Origin: Xylophilus sp. GOD-11R
Lineage (GTDB): Bacteria; Pseudomonadota; Gammaproteobacteria; Burkholderiales; Burkholderiaceae_C
NCBI RefSeq assembly: GCF_033546935.1
Contig: NZ_CP137854.1
Coordinates: forward strand, 4,030,001 to 4,094,000
Direction of reading: 5' to 3'
DNA: 64,000 bases
The notes under the pieces were generated by a model. That model saw only the letters and a list, made by a program, of their open reading frames with translations. It did not search any database and had not been told where the DNA came from. How positions within the stretch are numbered: the stretch's first letter is position 1; every line of letters starts with the position of its first letter. The position numbers and the translations under genes are program-made. Positions 8,092 through 19,549 of this stretch are shown piece after piece.

Positions 8092-9186
8092 ATGTTTTCA
8101 ACGCAACCGTCCTTGCCTGCCACGAGCCCGCGTCCGCGCGACGACCGGTCCCTGTCCTCTGCGTCTGCCGACGTTGACCCTGCGACGAACACCGACGCAC
8201 CCACGACCGCGACAATTACCGCCGACGCCATTTCCCTGACCCATCTGCCAGACGAGCTGCTGGTGATGATCTTCGAGCGGCTCGACGACGCATCGCTGCT
8301 AGGTTTCGGGCCGGTCGATCGGCGCACCCTTCGCCTCGCCCGCGTCGCCGCCGAACCGGTCATCTCGCGCCTGCTGGCGCCGCAACGCCGCGAAGCCGAC
8401 GCGATGCTGGCCTGGCTGGACCTGCCGGTCGCCACCGCCCTTGCGCGCACCGAACGCGCCGCCGACGGACTGGATCTGCTCGCCCGCATCCACCGCCGGC
8501 ACGGGCAGCTGCTCGGCCGGCACCACGCGATGCCACAACGCTGGGAGCTGATGCGCCGGCTGCTGGCCGAGGTCGAGCGCCTGGCCGAGCGCGGCGTCCT
8601 CGACGACATGCGCTTGCCCGCATTGCGCACGTCGCCTCAAATTCCGCGGCTCATCCGCGCGGTACAGGCGCTGCTCGAGGGCACGCCCGCGCTGCTGCGC
8701 GTTCGTGGCGATCCGGAACTGCCGGACAGTCCGCATCTGCCGGTGACCCGCCGCCTGCAGGCCGCCTGCCGCGCGATCATCCGCAACTGCATTCAGGTGC
8801 CCGACACGAAGAGCAAACGGATGGGGACATTGCGCACCTTGACCAGCCAGCTGGCCCTGCACCCCGACGAGGCGATGGCGCACGACAACCTGTGCTTCAT
8901 CGCCAGCCTGTGGCGCTTTGTGCCGGGCGCCCTGGCGATGTCTTTTGTGCAGCACCTGCAGCGCTGCCTGCTGCCTTTCCCGATCGCCACGCGCGAAGCC
9001 GTGGCGGTGGAGCTGCAGAACGCGGGTCGACTGAAGCGGGTCGACAAAAGGAAAACCGACGCACAGAAGGGCGTCCATCTGTCCGAGAAACAGCGCGAGC
9101 AAATGCACGCGGCACACGCCGAAAAGATCGAGCAGGCCACGCGGGAGGCGGTGGCCCGCGTGCTGACGCCGGGCTCGGGCGGTTGA
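8092..9186 (+). CDS. F-box-like protein, candidate type III effector (tandem copy 2)
   Basis: A 364-aa paralogue of the preceding gene. Residues 1-45 are S/T/P/D-rich (MFSTQPSLPATSPRP...). The F-box-like segment is LTHLPDELLVMIFERLDDAS (about 47-70), followed by LLGFGPVDRRTLRLARVAAE. The conserved body includes RREADAMLAWLD, LRVRGDPELPDS, RLQAACRAIIRNC and NLCFIASLWRFV. The C-terminus VLTPGSGG is identical to that of copy 1. No other in-frame ATG precedes the F-box, so 8092 is the only good ATG. If the PIP-like box is real, the mRNA would start at or very near this ATG, so it may be leaderless. Function is inferred from the F-box only. Confidence 0.75.
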   Translation: MFSTQPSLPATSPRPRDDRSLSSASADVDPATNTDAPTTATITADAISLTHLPDELLVMIFERLDDASLLGFGPVDRRTLRLARVAAEPVISRLLAPQRREADAMLAWLDLPVATALARTERAADGLDLLARIHRRHGQLLGRHHAMPQRWELMRRLLAEVERLAERGVLDDMRLPALRTSPQIPRLIRAVQALLEGTPALLRVRGDPELPDSPHLPVTRRLQAACRAIIRNCIQVPDTKSKRMGTLRTLTSQLALHPDEAMAHDNLCFIASLWRFVPGALAMSFVQHLQRCLLPFPIATREAVAVELQNAGRLKRVDKRKTDAQKGVHLSEKQREQMHAAHAEKIEQATREAVARVLTPGSGG

Positions 9187-9328
9187 CCCAGCGGCCGCGA
9201 TAGCCGGGCGGGCCCGTCGGGAAGGAACCGCACCGCTAAAATCCAGGGTTCTCCCTCACAGCCTCTGGATGAACACCATGACTCGCTGGACCCTCGCCGT
9301 GCCCGCGGCGCCCGCGGCGCCCGCCTCC

Positions 9329-9697
9329 ATGTTTTCGCATCGCCTGCCCGCCGTGTTGCTGGCCGCCGCCTGCTGGACGATCGCCTCGCCAGCCCTGGCC
9401 GACGCGGTGCGCGACTTTCCGCCCTCGGCCCTGCGTGGCCGCCTCGAGGTGAGCACCCCGCCGGTCGTGCAGCTCGACGGCAAGACCGACCAGCTCGCCA
9501 TGGGTGCGCGCATCCGCGACACCCGCAACCTGTTGGTCACCTCCGGCACGCTGGCCAACGGTCAGGCGATTGCCGTGAACTACACCCGCGACCCGCAAGG
9601 CCAGATCAACGAGGTCTGGGTACTGACCGCCGAAGAGGCCGCGCTGCCGCGCGCCGGTGCTTCACCCAACTGGCGTCAGCGCTGGTTCGGGTTCTGA
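9329..9697 (+). CDS. Conserved hypothetical exported protein
   Basis: A 122-aa protein from ATG 9329, with a signal peptide ([24 protein letters not shown]). The in-frame ATGs at 9269 and 9278 would only add an alanine/proline-rich extension, which makes them less likely. The mature part has short beta-rich segments such as [18 protein letters not shown] and [14 protein letters not shown], and ends in NWRQRWFGF. No catalytic motif is visible. It lies 83 bases upstream of miaB on the same strand and may be transcribed with it. Function is unknown. Confidence 0.7.
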   Translation: MFSHRLPAVLLAAACWTIASPALADAVRDFPPSALRGRLEVSTPPVVQLDGKTDQLAMGARIRDTRNLLVTSGTLANGQAIAVNYTRDPQGQINEVWVLTAEEAALPRAGASPNWRQRWFGF

Positions 9698-9780
9698 ACC
9701 GCCGCGCTTCGTCTCTCCTTTTTCCCATCCTCCCGACCCCGACAAGACACCGGCGCGGCCACCGCGCCAGGAAGCACCCC

Positions 9781-11157
9781 ATGGCCTCCAAGAAAGTATT
9801 CATCAAGACCTTCGGCTGCCAGATGAACGAGTACGACTCGGACAAGATGGCCGACGTGCTGGGCGCCGCCCAGGGCTACGAACCCACGCAGGACATGGAG
9901 CAGGCCGACCTGATCCTGTTCAACACCTGCTCGGTGCGCGAGAAGGCGCAGGAGAAAGTGTTCTCCGACCTCGGCCGGGTCAAGCACCTCAAGGCACGCG
10001 GCGTGAAGATCGGTGTCGGCGGCTGCGTGGCCAGCCAGGAAGGCGCGGCCATCATCGCCCGCGCACCCTATGTCGACGTGGTCTTCGGCCCGCAGACGCT
10101 GCACCGCCTGCCCGAGATGCTCGCCGCGCGCGACCGTCTGGACCGGCCGCAGGTCGACATCAGTTTTCCCGAGATCGAGAAGTTCGACCACCTGCCGCCG
10201 GCCCGCGTGGAAGGCGCCACCGCCTTCGTGTCCATCATGGAAGGCTGCTCCAAATACTGCAGCTACTGCGTGGTGCCCTACACCCGCGGCGACGAGGTGA
10301 GCCGGCCGCTGGACGACGTGCTGGTGGAAGTGGCGGGCCTGGCCGACCAGGGCGTGCGCGAGGTCACGCTGCTGGGCCAGAACGTCAACGCCTACCGGGG
10401 CGCGATGGGCGACACCGCCGAGATCTGCGACTTCGCCCTGCTGCTGGAATACGTCGCCGAGATTCCGGGCATCGAACGCATCCGCTACACCACCAGCCAT
10501 CCCAACGAATTCACCCAACGCCTGATCGAGGCCTACGACAAGGTGCCGCAACTGGTGAGCCATCTGCACCTTCCGGTGCAGCACGGCAGCGACCGCATCC
10601 TGATGGCGATGAAGCGCGGCTACACCGCCATGGAATACAAGAGCACGGTGCGCAAGCTGCGCGCGGTGCGGCCGGCGCTGTCGATGAGCAGCGACTTCAT
10701 CGTGGGCTTTCCCGGCGAGACCGAGGAAGACTTCCAGAAGATGATGAAGCTGATCCGCGACGTGGGTTTCGACAACTCGTTTTCCTTCGTCTTCAGCCCC
10801 CGTCCGGGCACGCCGGCGGCCAATCTGGCCGACGACACGCCGCAGTCCGAAAAACTGCGCCGGCTGCAGGAGCTGCAGGCCGTCATCGACGAGAACACGC
10901 GCGCCATCGGGTTGTCGCGCGTGGGCACGGTGCAGCGCATTCTGGTCGAGGGGCCGTCCAAGAAATCGACCGCCGCTGCGCCCGAGCTGATGGGCCGCAC
11001 CGAATGCAACCGGGTGGTCAACTTCCAGGGACCGGCGCGGCTGGTCGGCCAGATGGTCGACGTGCGGGTGACCGAGGTGCTGGGCTATTCGCTGCGCGGC
11101 GCGGTCGTGCTTGCCGAACCCGTTGACCAGGGCGCGACGGCGCCGGTCGCGGCATGA
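9781..11157 (+). CDS. miaB: tRNA-2-methylthio-N6-dimethylallyladenosine synthase MiaB
   Basis: A 458-aa radical-SAM methylthiotransferase that adds the 2-methylthio group to i6A37 in tRNAs reading UNN codons. Three cysteines of the N-terminal UPF0004 domain are visible ([30 protein letters not shown]) and hold the auxiliary 4Fe-4S cluster. The radical-SAM motif is CSKYCSYC (CxxxCxxC) at about residue 156, and a TRAM-like domain forms the C-terminus. Length is normal for the family. The stop overlaps the start of the histidine kinase gene by 4 bases, which suggests coupled expression with the glrK-glrR operon. In many bacteria miaB instead sits before phoH/ybeY. Confidence 0.96.
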   Translation: MASKKVFIKTFGCQMNEYDSDKMADVLGAAQGYEPTQDMEQADLILFNTCSVREKAQEKVFSDLGRVKHLKARGVKIGVGGCVASQEGAAIIARAPYVDVVFGPQTLHRLPEMLAARDRLDRPQVDISFPEIEKFDHLPPARVEGATAFVSIMEGCSKYCSYCVVPYTRGDEVSRPLDDVLVEVAGLADQGVREVTLLGQNVNAYRGAMGDTAEICDFALLLEYVAEIPGIERIRYTTSHPNEFTQRLIEAYDKVPQLVSHLHLPVQHGSDRILMAMKRGYTAMEYKSTVRKLRAVRPALSMSSDFIVGFPGETEEDFQKMMKLIRDVGFDNSFSFVFSPRPGTPAANLADDTPQSEKLRRLQELQAVIDENTRAIGLSRVGTVQRILVEGPSKKSTAAAPELMGRTECNRVVNFQGPARLVGQMVDVRVTEVLGYSLRGAVVLAEPVDQGATAPVAA

Positions 11158-12630
11158 CGGCAGCGCTGCCCGTGCCACCCGAATCCGCGTCCGCCGGTGT
11201 TGCCGGCGCGCGGGAGCCGCGCCGGCTGCTGCTGCGCGGCTCGTTCCAACAGTTGCTGCTGCTGGCCTTTCTGCTGATCGCGGCGCTGCTCGGCGGCATC
11301 TCGCTGCGTGCGGTCTTTACCTTCGACGGCCTGATGGGCCAGAGCCGGGGCTTCGCGGCCCGCGCGCTGCAGCTCAACGCGGCCGTGCAGGGGCTGGGCG
11401 ACCGCAGCGCCACCATGGAGCGCGCGGGGCGCCAGTCGCTGATCCTCAACGACGCGATGCTGCGCAAGCGCTTCGACGAAGCCGCGCGCGAAGCCGAAGG
11501 CCTGCTCGACGAGCTCGTGCCCGGCGACGTGCCACCGGACGTGGCGCGCCGCTGGCGCGACGAGCTCGACGACATCACCGCCCTCTTCGCCGGCCCGCCC
11601 ACCACCGCACTCGACCGCGAAAAGTCCATGGCCGCCGAGTTCCGCGAACTCGAACGCATGACCGCCGCCGTCGCCCAGGAAGTGCAGCGCGCGATCGAGG
11701 AGCGCAACCGTGCCATGGCCACCGAACTCGACGACAGCCGCGCGCGGCTGACGCGCTTGGTGATCGGCACCATCTTTCTCGCGGTGGTGCTCGCCATCGC
11801 GCTCGGCGTGTGGCTGGGCCGGCCGTTCAAGCGGCTGGAGCGCGCCATCGTCGGGCTGGGGGAAAACCGGCTGGAGATCCCGATCGACATCCGGGGGCCT
11901 GCCGACGTCCGCCGCGTGGGCCAGCAGCTCGAATGGCTGCGGCTGCGGCTGACCGAACTCGACGCCGACAAGGCGCGTTTTCTGCGGCACATCTCGCACG
12001 AACTCAAGACGCCGCTGGCCGCCATGCGCGAAGGTGTGTCTCTGCTCGAAGACGGCGTGACCGGCGAACTCAACGAGAACCAGCGCGAGGTCGCGCGCAT
12101 CCTGCAGCAGAACACCGCCGTGCTGCAGAGCCAGATCGAAGCGCTGCTGAGCTTCAACGCCGCCGCCTTCGAGGCACGGCAGCTGCGCCGGCAGAAGGTC
12201 GACCTGCTCAATCTCCTCGAGGAACAGATCGACGCACAGCGGCTGCAGTGGCAGTCGCGCGGGCTGGCGATCAAGGTCGAGGGCACGCCGCAGTCGGCCC
12301 AGGTGGACGCCGGCAAGATGGGCACGGCGCTGGCCAATCTGTTGTCAAACGCGATCCGCTTCTCGCCGCGCAACGGCACCATTCACGTGACGCTGCAGCG
12401 GGTCGACGGGCGCATCCGCATCGAGATCCAGGACGAAGGCCCGGGCGTGCAGGAGTCCGACCGCTCCCGCATCTTCGAGCCCTTCTACCGCGGCCAGGTA
12501 CAGCCCAAGGACGCCGCGCGCGGCAGCGGCGTCGGCCTGTCCATCGTCCATGAATACGTCGCGGCCCACGGTGGCCAGATCGCGTTGCTTGCCGACGGCA
12601 GCGGCGCCCACTTCCGTATCGAATTGCCCC

Positions 12631-12641
<11 letters not shown>
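11154..12641 (+). CDS. glrK: Sensor histidine kinase, GlrK/QseE type
   Basis: A 495-aa inner-membrane kinase. Transmembrane segments lie at about residues 33-53 and 200-220 and flank a helical periplasmic sensor region; a HAMP segment follows ([16 protein letters not shown]). The phospho-acceptor site is [14 protein letters not shown] at about 280. The ATP-binding boxes N ([12 protein letters not shown]), G1 (DEGPGV) and G2 (GSGVGLSIV) are present. The identity is supported by gene order: a lipoprotein and a sigma-54 activator follow, as in the E. coli glrK-qseG-glrR operon. The likely partner is the response regulator at 13299. It starts within the miaB stop (ATGA). Confidence 0.85.
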
Positions 12642-14711
<2,070 letters not shown>

Positions 14712-14765
14712 CGACAACGCCAAGTTGTTGATTCGTATGGAAACGGCCTCGGGCAAACCCTAGCT

Positions 14766-14783
14766 TGTCGGGAAACGGCGACA
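14766..14783 (+). promoter_or_regulatory. GlrR-type upstream activating site TGTC-N10-GACA
   Basis: TGTC (14766-14769), ten bases, then GACA (14780-14783) is an exact match to the TGTCN10GACA site described for E. coli GlrR upstream of glmY. It lies 55 bases after the glrR stop and about 95 bases before the sigma-54 promoter. Confidence 0.7.
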
Positions 14784-14843
14784 AAAACAGGGGTTTTGAA
14801 CAGGATGCGCCTGCGAAATCATAGATTTAAGATCATGAAAATT

Positions 14844-14856
14844 ATTCAAATTATTG
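14844..14856 (+). promoter_or_regulatory. IHF-like site
   Basis: ATTCAAATTATTG matches WATCAANNNNTTR with one mismatch. It lies in an AT-rich stretch (14820-14880), between the GlrR-type site and the sigma-54 promoter, where IHF bends DNA in many sigma-54 promoters. Confidence 0.45.
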
Positions 14857-14878
14857 ATTCATAACAATAAATTCGATG

Positions 14879-14894
14879 TGGCACGGTCGTTGCA
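14879..14894 (+). promoter_or_regulatory. Sigma-54 (-24/-12) promoter for opgH
   Basis: TGGCACG-GTCG-TTGCA is a full match to TGGCACGN4TTGCW, with GG (14880-14881) and GC (14892-14893) correctly spaced. Transcription should begin near 14905. Confidence 0.8.
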
Positions 14895-15001
14895 ACTAAG
14901 TTGCCATGCGAATCCTAAATGCCACCTCCCTCCGCCGGCCGCGCGCCGCCCGCAGCACGCTGCGTGAGGAACGTCATCCGAACGCGGTCACCGCGCCTCC
15001 G

Positions 15002-16918
15002 ATGAATCGTGGATCCATGGCACCCCTGCCGTGGCGCGGTTTCTGGAACAGCGTCGGCACCGGTTTGCTGATGACCGCCACCGGCCGCCGCGGCGAAACC
15101 ACCCCGCTGCAAGCCGAGCGCCAGTCGCCCGAAGCCTGGCAGCGTGCGGCCAACGCCCGCCGCCTCACCTTCCTGGCGCTGACCATCCTGACCTCCGGCA
15201 TCGCCACCATGCTGTTCGCCGGTGTGCAGCCCGATTACGACAACGTCTGGCTCGAATACGGCCAGATCGCCCTGTTCGCCCTGCTGTCGGCCTGGGTCGT
15301 CACCGGCTTCACCACCGCGCTGATGGGCTTCTGGGTCTCGCTGCGCGGCGACCCGCACACCCTGTCGGCCAACGAGGTCCGCGATCACGCGATGAACCCC
15401 GAAGCCCGCACGGCCATCATCATGCCGATCTGCAACGAAGACGTCGCCACCGTATTCGCCGGCCTGCGCGCCACCTGCGAGTCGGTTGCCGCCAGCGGCA
15501 ACGCACAGGTGTTCGACGTGTTCGTGCTGTCCGACAGCTACAACCCCGAGATCGCCAAGGCCGAACGTGCCGCCTGGGAAGACCTGCGCGCCGCGCTGGC
15601 CGCCAATCCGGACCAGCCGCAGATCGAGGTGTACTACCGCCTGCGTACCCGTCGCAGCCATCGCAAGGCCGGCAACGTCGCCGACTTCTGCCGTCGCTGG
15701 GGCAAGGACTACAAGTACATGGTCGTGCTGGACGCCGACAGCGTGATGAGCGGCGACTGCCTCTCCACCCTGGTCAAGCTGATGGAAGCCCATCCCAAGG
15801 CCGGCATCATCCAGACCGCCACCCAGTCCATCGGCCACGCCACCCTGCACGCCCGTTCACAGCAGTTCGCTTCGCGCATGACCGGTCGCCTGTTCACCCT
15901 GGGCATGCAGTTCTGGCAGCTGGGCGAATCGCACTACTGGGGCCACAACGCCATCCTGCGTGTCGAGCCCTTCATGAAGCATTGCGCCCTGGCCCCGATC
16001 AAGGGTACCGGCGGCATGTCCGGCGGCATCATGTCGCACGACTTCGTCGAAGCCGCCCTGATGCGCCGCGCCGGCTACCAGGTGTGGCTGGTCTCCGACC
16101 TCACCGGCAGCTACGAACAGCAACCGCCAGACCTTCTGAGCGAACTGCAGCGTGACCGCCGCTGGTGCCAGGGCAACATGCAGAACTTCCGCCTCATCGC
16201 CGAGCCGGGCCTGCATCGTGTGCACCGCGCCATGTTCCTGACGGGCACCCTGTCCTATGTGTCCGCCCCTCTGTGGCTGGCCTTCATGACCCTGGGCACC
16301 GCCCTGTGGTTGTCGGGCAGCCGCCTGGTGCAGAACTTCGACGTGCTGCCGGCCGAACTGATGGGCCTGTGGGCCTTCACCGTGGCCGTGCTGTTCCTGC
16401 CGCGCGTCCTGGGCATCGCCGCCGTGCTGATCAAGGGCGAGCAACGCATGTTCGGCGGCACCTGGGGCCTGCTGAAGAGCTCGGCACTGGAAAGCGTGCT
16501 GGCCATCCTGCAGTCGCCGGTTCGCATGCTGGCCCACTCGCTGTTCGTCGTGACGGCACTGACCGGCATCAAGCTCGACTGGAAATCGCCTCCCCGGGAA
16601 GCCAACGGCCTGGGCTGGAAGGTGTCCGCCGCCAGCTTGGCTCCGATGGGTGTCGTGGTCGCCCTGCTGGCCGTCGGCATTGCCATGATCGACGCGAGCG
16701 CCCTGGTCTGGCTGCTGCCGGTGGGCCTGCCGCTGCTGCTGGCAATTCCGGTGAGCGTGTTCACCAGCCACGTGGAGTTCGGTAGCGCCATGCGCAGCCG
16801 CGGCTTCCTGCTGATTCCGGAAGAACGCTGGTCGCCCTCGGTGCTGCGCCGCGCTCGCCTGCACGCCAACCGCCTGTCGCGTCCGCGTATCGCCGCACCC
16901 GCCGCAGTCGCTGCCTGA
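15002..16918 (+). CDS. opgH: Osmoregulated periplasmic glucan glucosyltransferase OpgH (MdoH)
   Basis: An inner-membrane family-2 glycosyltransferase that builds the beta-glucan backbone of osmoregulated periplasmic glucans from UDP-glucose. Transmembrane helices are visible near the N-terminus (FLALTILTSGIATMLFAGV) and in a C-terminal group. The catalytic motifs are VLSDS, VVLDADSVM and RDRRWCQGN (the QxxRW-type box). ATG 15002 (MNRGSMAPLPWRGF) gives 638 aa. The upstream ATG 14906 (670 aa) would start at the predicted sigma-54 transcription start and be leaderless, so it is less likely; its extra residues are basic and low-complexity. opgG is not adjacent, which is unusual, since opgGH is normally an operon. 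OPGs are virulence and osmotic-stress factors in plant pathogens. Confidence 0.92.
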   Translation: MNRGSMAPLPWRGFWNSVGTGLLMTATGRRGETTPLQAERQSPEAWQRAANARRLTFLALTILTSGIATMLFAGVQPDYDNVWLEYGQIALFALLSAWVVTGFTTALMGFWVSLRGDPHTLSANEVRDHAMNPEARTAIIMPICNEDVATVFAGLRATCESVAASGNAQVFDVFVLSDSYNPEIAKAERAAWEDLRAALAANPDQPQIEVYYRLRTRRSHRKAGNVADFCRRWGKDYKYMVVLDADSVMSGDCLSTLVKLMEAHPKAGIIQTATQSIGHATLHARSQQFASRMTGRLFTLGMQFWQLGESHYWGHNAILRVEPFMKHCALAPIKGTGGMSGGIMSHDFVEAALMRRAGYQVWLVSDLTGSYEQQPPDLLSELQRDRRWCQGNMQNFRLIAEPGLHRVHRAMFLTGTLSYVSAPLWLAFMTLGTALWLSGSRLVQNFDVLPAELMGLWAFTVAVLFLPRVLGIAAVLIKGEQRMFGGTWGLLKSSALESVLAILQSPVRMLAHSLFVVTALTGIKLDWKSPPREANGLGWKVSAASLAPMGVVVALLAVGIAMIDASALVWLLPVGLPLLLAIPVSVFTSHVEFGSAMRSRGFLLIPEERWSPSVLRRARLHANRLSRPRIAAPAAVAA

Positions 16919-16935
16919 TCCTGTCAGGCGTCCAC

Positions 16936-16967
16936 AAAAAAACCGGCAGCGATGCCGGTTTTTTTTT
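16936..16967. terminator. Bidirectional terminator between opgH and ffh
   Basis: An A-run, CCGGC, a 6-base loop, GCCGG and a T-run form a hairpin with U-tracts in both directions. It serves opgH (plus strand) and ffh (minus strand). Confidence 0.9.
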
Positions 16968-17004
16968 CGTCCGCACCCATGGTGCGGACCGGGATTCAAG
17001 ATGA

Positions 17005-18402
17005 TCAGAAGGGCCGCTTGCCGCCGCCCAGGCCCGGCATTCCCGGCATGCCGCCCATGCCCTTCATGCCACCCATGCGCTTCATCATCTTCATGAGGCC
17101 GCCGCCCTTCATCTTCTTCATCATGGTCTGCATCTGGCCGAACTCGTTGAGCAGGCGGTTCACGTCCTGCACCTGAACGCCGGCACCGGCGGCGATGCGG
17201 CGCTTGCGGGTGGCCTTGATGAGCTCGGGCTTGCGGCGCTCCAGTGCGGTCATGCTGCAGATGATGCCTTCCTTGCGGCGCACCTCGCGCTCGGCCTTGT
17301 CCATGTCGACCTGGCCGGCCTTCGCGGTGAGTTCGCTGGGCATCTTTTCCATCAGGCTGCCCAGGCCGCCCATCTGCTTCATCTGGCGCAGCTGGCCGAG
17401 GAAGTCTTCCAGGTCGAAGCCGTCGCCGCTCTTGACCTTGGCGGCCAGTTTCTGCGCGGCCTCCATGTCGACGCCGGCGGTGACCTGCTCGACCAGCGCC
17501 ACGATGTCGCCCATGCCCAGCACCCGGCCGGCATGGCGCTCGGCGTCGAACACTTCCAGGCCGTCGATCTTTTCGGACACGCCGGCGAATTTGATCGGCG
17601 CGCCGGTGATCTGCCGCACCGACAGCGCCGCGCCACCGCGCGAGTCACCGTCGAGCTTGGTCAGCACGATGCCGGTCAGCGGCAACGCTTCCTTGAAGGC
17701 ACGCGCGGTGTTGATCGCGTCCTGGCCCTGCATCGCGTCGACGACGAAAAGCGTTTCGACCGGCTTAAGCTCGGCGTGGAGCTCGCGGATCTCGCGCATC
17801 AGCGCTTCGTCGATCGCCAGGCGGCCGGCGGTGTCGACCAGCAGCACGTCGAAATAGTGCCGACGGGCGTGGTCGATGGCGGCACGCGCGATGTCCAGCG
17901 GTTTCTGGTCGGGCGTGCTGGGGAACCATTCGGCGCCGGCCTGGGCGGTCACCGTCTTGAGTTGCTCGATGGCGGCCGGGCGATACACGTCGCCGGACAC
18001 GGTCAGCACTTTCTTCTTGCGCTTTTCGATCAGGTGCTTGGCGAGCTTGGCGGTGGTGGTGGTCTTGCCGGCGCCTTGCAGGCCCGCCATCAGGATCACC
18101 GCTGGCGGCTGTGCGGCCAGGTTCAGGTCGGCGATGCCCTCGCCCATGGTGGCCGCGAGTTCGCGATTGACGATGCCGACCAGCGCCTGGCCGGGCTTGA
18201 GCGAGCCGAGCACCTCGGCACCGAGCGCCTTTTCCTTCACGCGCGCGATGAAGTCGCGCACCACCGGCAGGGCCACGTCGGCCTCGAGCAGGGCCATGCG
18301 CACCTCGCGCAGCATGTCCTGCACGTTGGATTCGGTGATGCGTGCCTGGCCACGCATTTCCTTGACGAGTCGGGAGAGCTTATCGGTGAGTGCGGAGGCC
18401 AT
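17005..18402 (-). CDS. ffh: Signal recognition particle protein Ffh
   Basis: A 465-aa SRP54 GTPase that binds signal peptides and 4.5S RNA and delivers ribosomes to FtsY. It has an N domain (MASALTDKLSRLVKEMRGQ), a G domain with GLQGAGKTTTTAKL, DTAGRLAID and TKLDGDSRGG, and a methionine-rich M domain ending in a tail of MKGMGGMPGMPG type. ATG 18402 matches the usual start; an in-frame ATG at 18498 would add a non-conserved extension. It is transcribed away from the divergent cytochrome-assembly-like gene and ends at the shared terminator. Confidence 0.97.
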   Translation of the reverse strand: MASALTDKLSRLVKEMRGQARITESNVQDMLREVRMALLEADVALPVVRDFIARVKEKALGAEVLGSLKPGQALVGIVNRELAATMGEGIADLNLAAQPPAVILMAGLQGAGKTTTTAKLAKHLIEKRKKKVLTVSGDVYRPAAIEQLKTVTAQAGAEWFPSTPDQKPLDIARAAIDHARRHYFDVLLVDTAGRLAIDEALMREIRELHAELKPVETLFVVDAMQGQDAINTARAFKEALPLTGIVLTKLDGDSRGGAALSVRQITGAPIKFAGVSEKIDGLEVFDAERHAGRVLGMGDIVALVEQVTAGVDMEAAQKLAAKVKSGDGFDLEDFLGQLRQMKQMGGLGSLMEKMPSELTAKAGQVDMDKAEREVRRKEGIICSMTALERRKPELIKATRKRRIAAGAGVQVQDVNRLLNEFGQMQTMMKKMKGGGLMKMMKRMGGMKGMGGMPGMPGLGGGKRPF

Positions 18403-18496
18403 GGGAGATGAGGGAGGAAGTACGCGGCGAACGGCCGGTGCGCAGGGGAAAACGGGCCGACGGGCAGGGCCGCAAAGGCCACTACACTCGGACGCC

Positions 18497-19309
18497 ATGA
18501 TTCTAGCGAGTGCGTCTGCAGCGGGAGGGGCGGTACTGGGATTGGGCCTGGCGACCGCCGGTGCCTATGCCGTACCGGCGGTCTTCGCACGCCGCATTTC
18601 CAACGACGCGGGCCGCGCCGCACTGGTCGTCGCCTGGTTGCTGCACGCGGTGGTGCTCGGCTGGACCCTGCTCGGCGACCCCGCCCGTTTCGGCTTCGGA
18701 CCGGCCCTGTCGGTCACCGCCTGGCTGGTGCTCACCGTCTACGCGGTCGAGAGCCGCATGTTTCCCATGCTGCGCGCACGCTGGGCGCTGTCGGGCCTGG
18801 GCGCGGTGGCGGTGCTGCTGGCACTGGTGTTTCCGGGCAGTCCGCTGCACGTGGAGGGCAGCGCGACGCTCTTCGCGCTGCACCTGGCGCTGGGTATCGC
18901 GTCGTACGGATTGTTCGCGGCCGCGCTGGTCCACGCCTGGCTGATGACACGCGCCGAGCGACAGATGCGGCTGGCCGCCGACGCGCAGAGCGGCATGCCC
19001 TTGCTCACCCTGGAGCGCCTCACCTTCCGCTTCGTCACTGCCGGCTTCGTGCTGCTGACCGCCACGCTGGCGGCCGGCATCTTCTTCGGCGAACGCATCT
19101 ACGGCCAGGCCTGGCGCTGGGACCACAAAACCGTCTTCTCGGTGCTGTCCTGGATCACCTTCCTGGTGCTGATCCTCGGCCGCGCCCGCTTCGGCTGGCG
19201 CAGCCGCAGCGCGCTGCGCTGGCTCTACGCCGGCTCCGCCCTGCTGTTGCTGGCTTATGTGGGTTCGCGCTTCGTGCTCGAAGTGGTGCTGGGGCGGGCA
19301 CCGTCGTGA
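18497..19309 (+). CDS. CcsA/CcmC-family cytochrome c assembly-like membrane protein (YpjD type)
   Basis: A 270-aa protein with about eight hydrophobic helices. The C-terminal half carries family features: a His in LFALHLALGIASYGLFAAA, the GIFFGERIYGQAW segment and RWDHKTVFSVLSWITFL with its conserved His, as in haem-handling CcsA/CcmC proteins. The tryptophan-rich WWD loop of true CcmC/CcsA is reduced. In other proteobacteria this gene (ypjD) is also divergent from ffh, which supports the call. It may affect cytochrome or metal handling; the exact role is unsettled. Its stop overlaps the next start. Confidence 0.8.
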   Translation: MILASASAAGGAVLGLGLATAGAYAVPAVFARRISNDAGRAALVVAWLLHAVVLGWTLLGDPARFGFGPALSVTAWLVLTVYAVESRMFPMLRARWALSGLGAVAVLLALVFPGSPLHVEGSATLFALHLALGIASYGLFAAALVHAWLMTRAERQMRLAADAQSGMPLLTLERLTFRFVTAGFVLLTATLAAGIFFGERIYGQAWRWDHKTVFSVLSWITFLVLILGRARFGWRSRSALRWLYAGSALLLLAYVGSRFVLEVVLGRAPS

Positions 19310-19545
19310 AACTGCTCCTCATTCTGGCGACGGTGGCGCTGCTGATCTGGCTGCTGCGCGGCGGGCGCCGCAAGACGGTCTCTCGCGCAGCCCCGCCGCC
19401 GGCATCTGCCACCCGCGAAGTCGCGGGCCCCGAACCGATGGTGCGATGTGCGGCCTGCGGTTTGCATCTGCCCGCAACCGACGCGCTGCCGGGGCCGTCG
19501 GGCACGATGTACTGCTGCGCCGACCACCGGCGTTCGGCCTCTTAG
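19306..19545 (+). CDS. PP0621-type small membrane protein with four cysteines
   Basis: A 79-aa protein from a GTG at 19306, overlapping the upstream stop by 4 bases. One N-terminal transmembrane helix (LLLILATVALLIWLL) is followed by a basic linker and a possible metal-binding knuckle, VRCAACGLHLP...TMYCCADH (CxxC and CCxxH). This matches the short PP0621-like proteins found next to pilS in betaproteobacteria. The function is unknown. Confidence 0.75.
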   Translation: MKLLLILATVALLIWLLRGGRRKTVSRAAPPPASATREVAGPEPMVRCAACGLHLPATDALPGPSGTMYCCADHRRSAS

Positions 19546-19549
19546 CCCG

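Noticed and set aside
14906..15001. ATG 14906 as the opgH start
   Set aside because: It would lie at the predicted sigma-54 transcription start and leave no leader. Not fully excluded; if transcription starts upstream it is possible.
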